Shown here: positions 62,276 to 64,000 of the stretch, one piece after another | How the letters are laid out: every line of letters starts with the position of its first letter | How positions within the stretch are numbered: position 1 is the first letter of the stretch | From: Ardenticatenales bacterium | GTDB taxonomy: Bacteria > Chloroflexota > Anaerolineae > Epilineales > Epilineaceae | DNA length: 64,000 bases | Direction of reading: 5' to 3' | NCBI GenBank assembly: GCA_020853525.1 | Contig: JADYYS010000019.1 | Location: 1-64,000 of the forward strand | The notes under the pieces: generated by a model | What the model was told of the DNA's origin: nothing | What the model saw: only the letters and a program-made list of their open reading frames with translations | Databases searched by the model: none | Program-made: the position numbers and the translations under genes

Positions 62276-64000
62276 CTAGCGGCGGGGACGGAACGCTACG
62301 GGCAGCCAGAGGTTCGTCGTCGGCCTGAAGCGGGTCAGGACTTCAACGCCAATTCGTTGATCGTGCGCGAAGTACACGACATCGCGCAGCGCCGCCATCC
62401 GTCCGTCCGGAGGCACGCTCAGTCGCCCGACGACCGTCGGCGGGATCCGACCATCGACGCGAACGACCCAAATCGCCCCATCCAGGTACCCGTATACCCA
62501 CCCATCGGTGGCGTGCAGCGTTTTGAAATCCTCTGCGAGGCGCAGGTGTGCGCGCACTTCCGGTCGCTCTGGCACGGCGAAATCGATGAACACGACGTCC
62601 CGACCGCCGCCGTAGACCGCTGTCGTGCCGCTCGTGCCTGCCGGCCTCAGGCCCTCCGGCACGCCTGCGAGCGGGCCGATCGGGCGCGGCGAGAACGGCT
62701 CGGCGATGTCGACCTGATAGGGTGGCGTCGACCCGATAAGGAGTCGACGCCCGGCAACGAGCAGCGGACCCATGACGGGCATATGGTGCATGCCCACCAG
62801 ACGCGTCCGCCCCGGGGTGGACACATCGAGGACCGACAGGCGACCGTCGCTCCCGAGTGCGTAGACCACCGGACGGACGACGGCGAGGGCGTTGACATAC
62901 GGCCCGCCGGGCGGCGGAGGGCAGCGGCCGTTTCCTAGACACCACTTGGCGGTCGGGGCCATACGGTGGCCCTGTGAGACGTCCCACACCGTGACGCCTC
63001 CATCCTCCGTGTTCACGGCCAGGATCCCATCTGCGCCGGCCAGCAGCGGAGTGATCGTGTAGTCCGCGTTCCCCAGCGGAGCCGGATGCGCCGCGTCGGA
63101 CAGGTCGTACATCCACCGCAGATGCTCGATCCGATCGTAGTTGTCCACGATGAGTTGCCGGCCCACGACGTTCAGCTTCTTGATCTCACCGCTCTTCCAG
63201 CCGCGCCAGCGCCGCGTGGCGCCGAGATCGGCATCAGCGGCGCCGCCGACGAGGGACAAGACCTGGCCTTCGGAACCGTGGCTGCTCACGGCCGCCACAT
63301 GGTCCCGCAGCCCATGCATTTCGACGTTCTCGGCGATGACCGTGATCGGCGCCAAGGGCACGGGCGCTCCCGGCGTGCGAACGTCCAGGCGGGTGATCCA
63401 ACCGGTCGGTCGCGTGACGTAGACGATGTCGCCGAAGCGGTACAGCCAGTGGTGCCACCCCGGATGGGCCACGGGCACGTCGTCGGTGATGTCGACGACG
63501 CCGATCTGGCGCGGCGGATCCGCGGCGAGATCGATCAGCCGGAGGCGCAGCGTGGCTTCGGGCCCTTCGCGCTGCTCGTTTTCGAACGTGTAGGCGATGG
63601 TCCCGCGGGCGACGAATGGAGAACGCCATGTCCACGTGAACTCGCCCGCGAGCCGCGGAGCGCTCGGCACGGTGAGGTCGACCTTGAGCCAGGTGTCGGC
63701 GGCCGTATGGACATAGAGGTGGCTGCCGCCGTTCACGACGACGTTCGGCTCGGCAGAGCCCGGCAGCACGGCGGAACCGAGCGGCGCGAGCGTCTCCGGA
63801 TCGCGTAGCATCAGCTCGACTCTCGGCTCGGGCGCCGCGGACTTGTTCATGATGACGAGGCCGGGATCTGTCACGTGCGGCCCTTCGGCCGGTATGCCGG
63901 TGTCCCGCAGGCCGATCGTGCCGCCCGCGTCGTACAGGTCGGCAAGCTTCCCTTCGTGCTGGATCAGGGTCCGGGTCGGAAGATGAAAGATCGAGTAGAT
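62276..64000 (-). CDS. Secreted LVIVD/propeller-type protein with LP tail (partial)
   Basis: The frame is open to the right edge, so the N-terminus lies outside the window; at least 574 residues are present. Repeats of the type 'LSVLDVSTPGRTRLVGMHHM', 'RLDVRTPGAPVPLAP', 'VTVWDVSQGHRM' and 'FIDFAVPERPEVRAHL' are LVIVD-like propeller blades found in exported Chloroflexota proteins. The C-terminus is NLWLPVAFRPRR, the shared LP tail. A GTG near 63874 is internal because the coding frame continues upstream of it. Confidence 0.75.
   Translation of the reverse strand: MYSIFHLPTRTLIQHEGKLADLYDAGGTIGLRDTGIPAEGPHVTDPGLVIMNKSAAPEPRVELMLRDPETLAPLGSAVLPGSAEPNVVVNGGSHLYVHTAADTWLKVDLTVPSAPRLAGEFTWTWRSPFVARGTIAYTFENEQREGPEATLRLRLIDLAADPPRQIGVVDITDDVPVAHPGWHHWLYRFGDIVYVTRPTGWITRLDVRTPGAPVPLAPITVIAENVEMHGLRDHVAAVSSHGSEGQVLSLVGGAADADLGATRRWRGWKSGEIKKLNVVGRQLIVDNYDRIEHLRWMYDLSDAAHPAPLGNADYTITPLLAGADGILAVNTEDGGVTVWDVSQGHRMAPTAKWCLGNGRCPPPPGGPYVNALAVVRPVVYALGSDGRLSVLDVSTPGRTRLVGMHHMPVMGPLLVAGRRLLIGSTPPYQVDIAEPFSPRPIGPLAGVPEGLRPAGTSGTTAVYGGGRDVVFIDFAVPERPEVRAHLRLAEDFKTLHATDGWVYGYLDGAIWVVRVDGRIPPTVVGRLSVPPDGRMAALRDVVYFAHDQRIGVEVLTRFRPTTNLWLPVAFRPRR

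Overview
The window is high-GC, GTG-rich bacterial DNA that reads like a chromosome of a Chloroflexota bacterium, probably Anaerolineae-like. This is an inference from style. The signs are many secreted proteins with threonine/proline linkers, FG-GAP and beta-propeller proteins, TPR-GAF histidine kinases, and a short hydrophobic 'LP' tail shared by about ten exported proteins. There is no rRNA, CRISPR array or prophage. Two serine tRNAs are present.

Layout. 1-6.4 kb: the end of an unknown gene, a secreted multi-Ig protein with a decayed peptidase-like domain, an MFS transporter, an anchored beta-propeller and a truncated DUF805 gene. 6.5-14.7 kb: an ECF sigma factor and membrane anti-sigma factor followed by three secreted proteins (FG-GAP, BNR/Ycf48-like, DNRLRE), with an SDR reductase upstream. 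A 14-bp motif is shared by the regions upstream of the sigma and SDR genes. 14.9-24.3 kb: the most unusual locus, a five-gene minus-strand operon (TPR-GAF histidine kinase, threonine-synthase-like PLP enzyme fused to two receiver domains, stand-alone receiver, second threonine-synthase-like enzyme, TPR-PAS-GAF histidine kinase) with overlapping or closely spaced genes and no DNA-binding output. 24.6-29.9 kb: two TerC proteins, the second behind a yybP-ykoY (manganese) riboswitch, then a YfcE-like phosphodiesterase, an M28 peptidase and an M42 peptidase. 29.9-35.5 kb: two paralogous secreted von-Willebrand-like proteins, PPK2 and a methyltransferase-Nudix fusion. 35.5-38 kb: an FG-GAP protein between remnants of IS91- and IS256-type transposases.

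38-48.7 kb: HemW, then a compact plus-strand operon for queuine salvage (Qng1/DUF2419 queuosine hydrolase, tRNA-guanine transglycosylase, ECF transporter S, T and fused A components, TrmK), then ClpS and ClpA and a tRNA-Ser. 48.7-57.3 kb: an AstE/AspA-like deacylase, two secreted vWA proteins, a second tRNA-Ser, an orphan amino-acid ABC ATPase, a Gmad2-like lipoprotein, a methyltransferase-like protein and an M20 amidohydrolase. 57.4-61.2 kb: a lipoprotein gene cut by a 3,249-bp IS1-like transposon with perfect 17-bp inverted repeats, a 9-bp target duplication, its own promoter and five cargo genes, including a possible nuclease-toxin operon. Removing the element restores the lipoprotein frame exactly. 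61.4-64 kb: a VapBC-type module and the end of another secreted beta-propeller.

Across the window, tandem repeats with periods that are multiples of three (often 12 nt) are inserted in frame within otherwise conserved enzymes (ECF ATPase, HemW, the GAF domain of a kinase, the methyltransferase-Nudix linker). This suggests ongoing repeat expansion in this genome.
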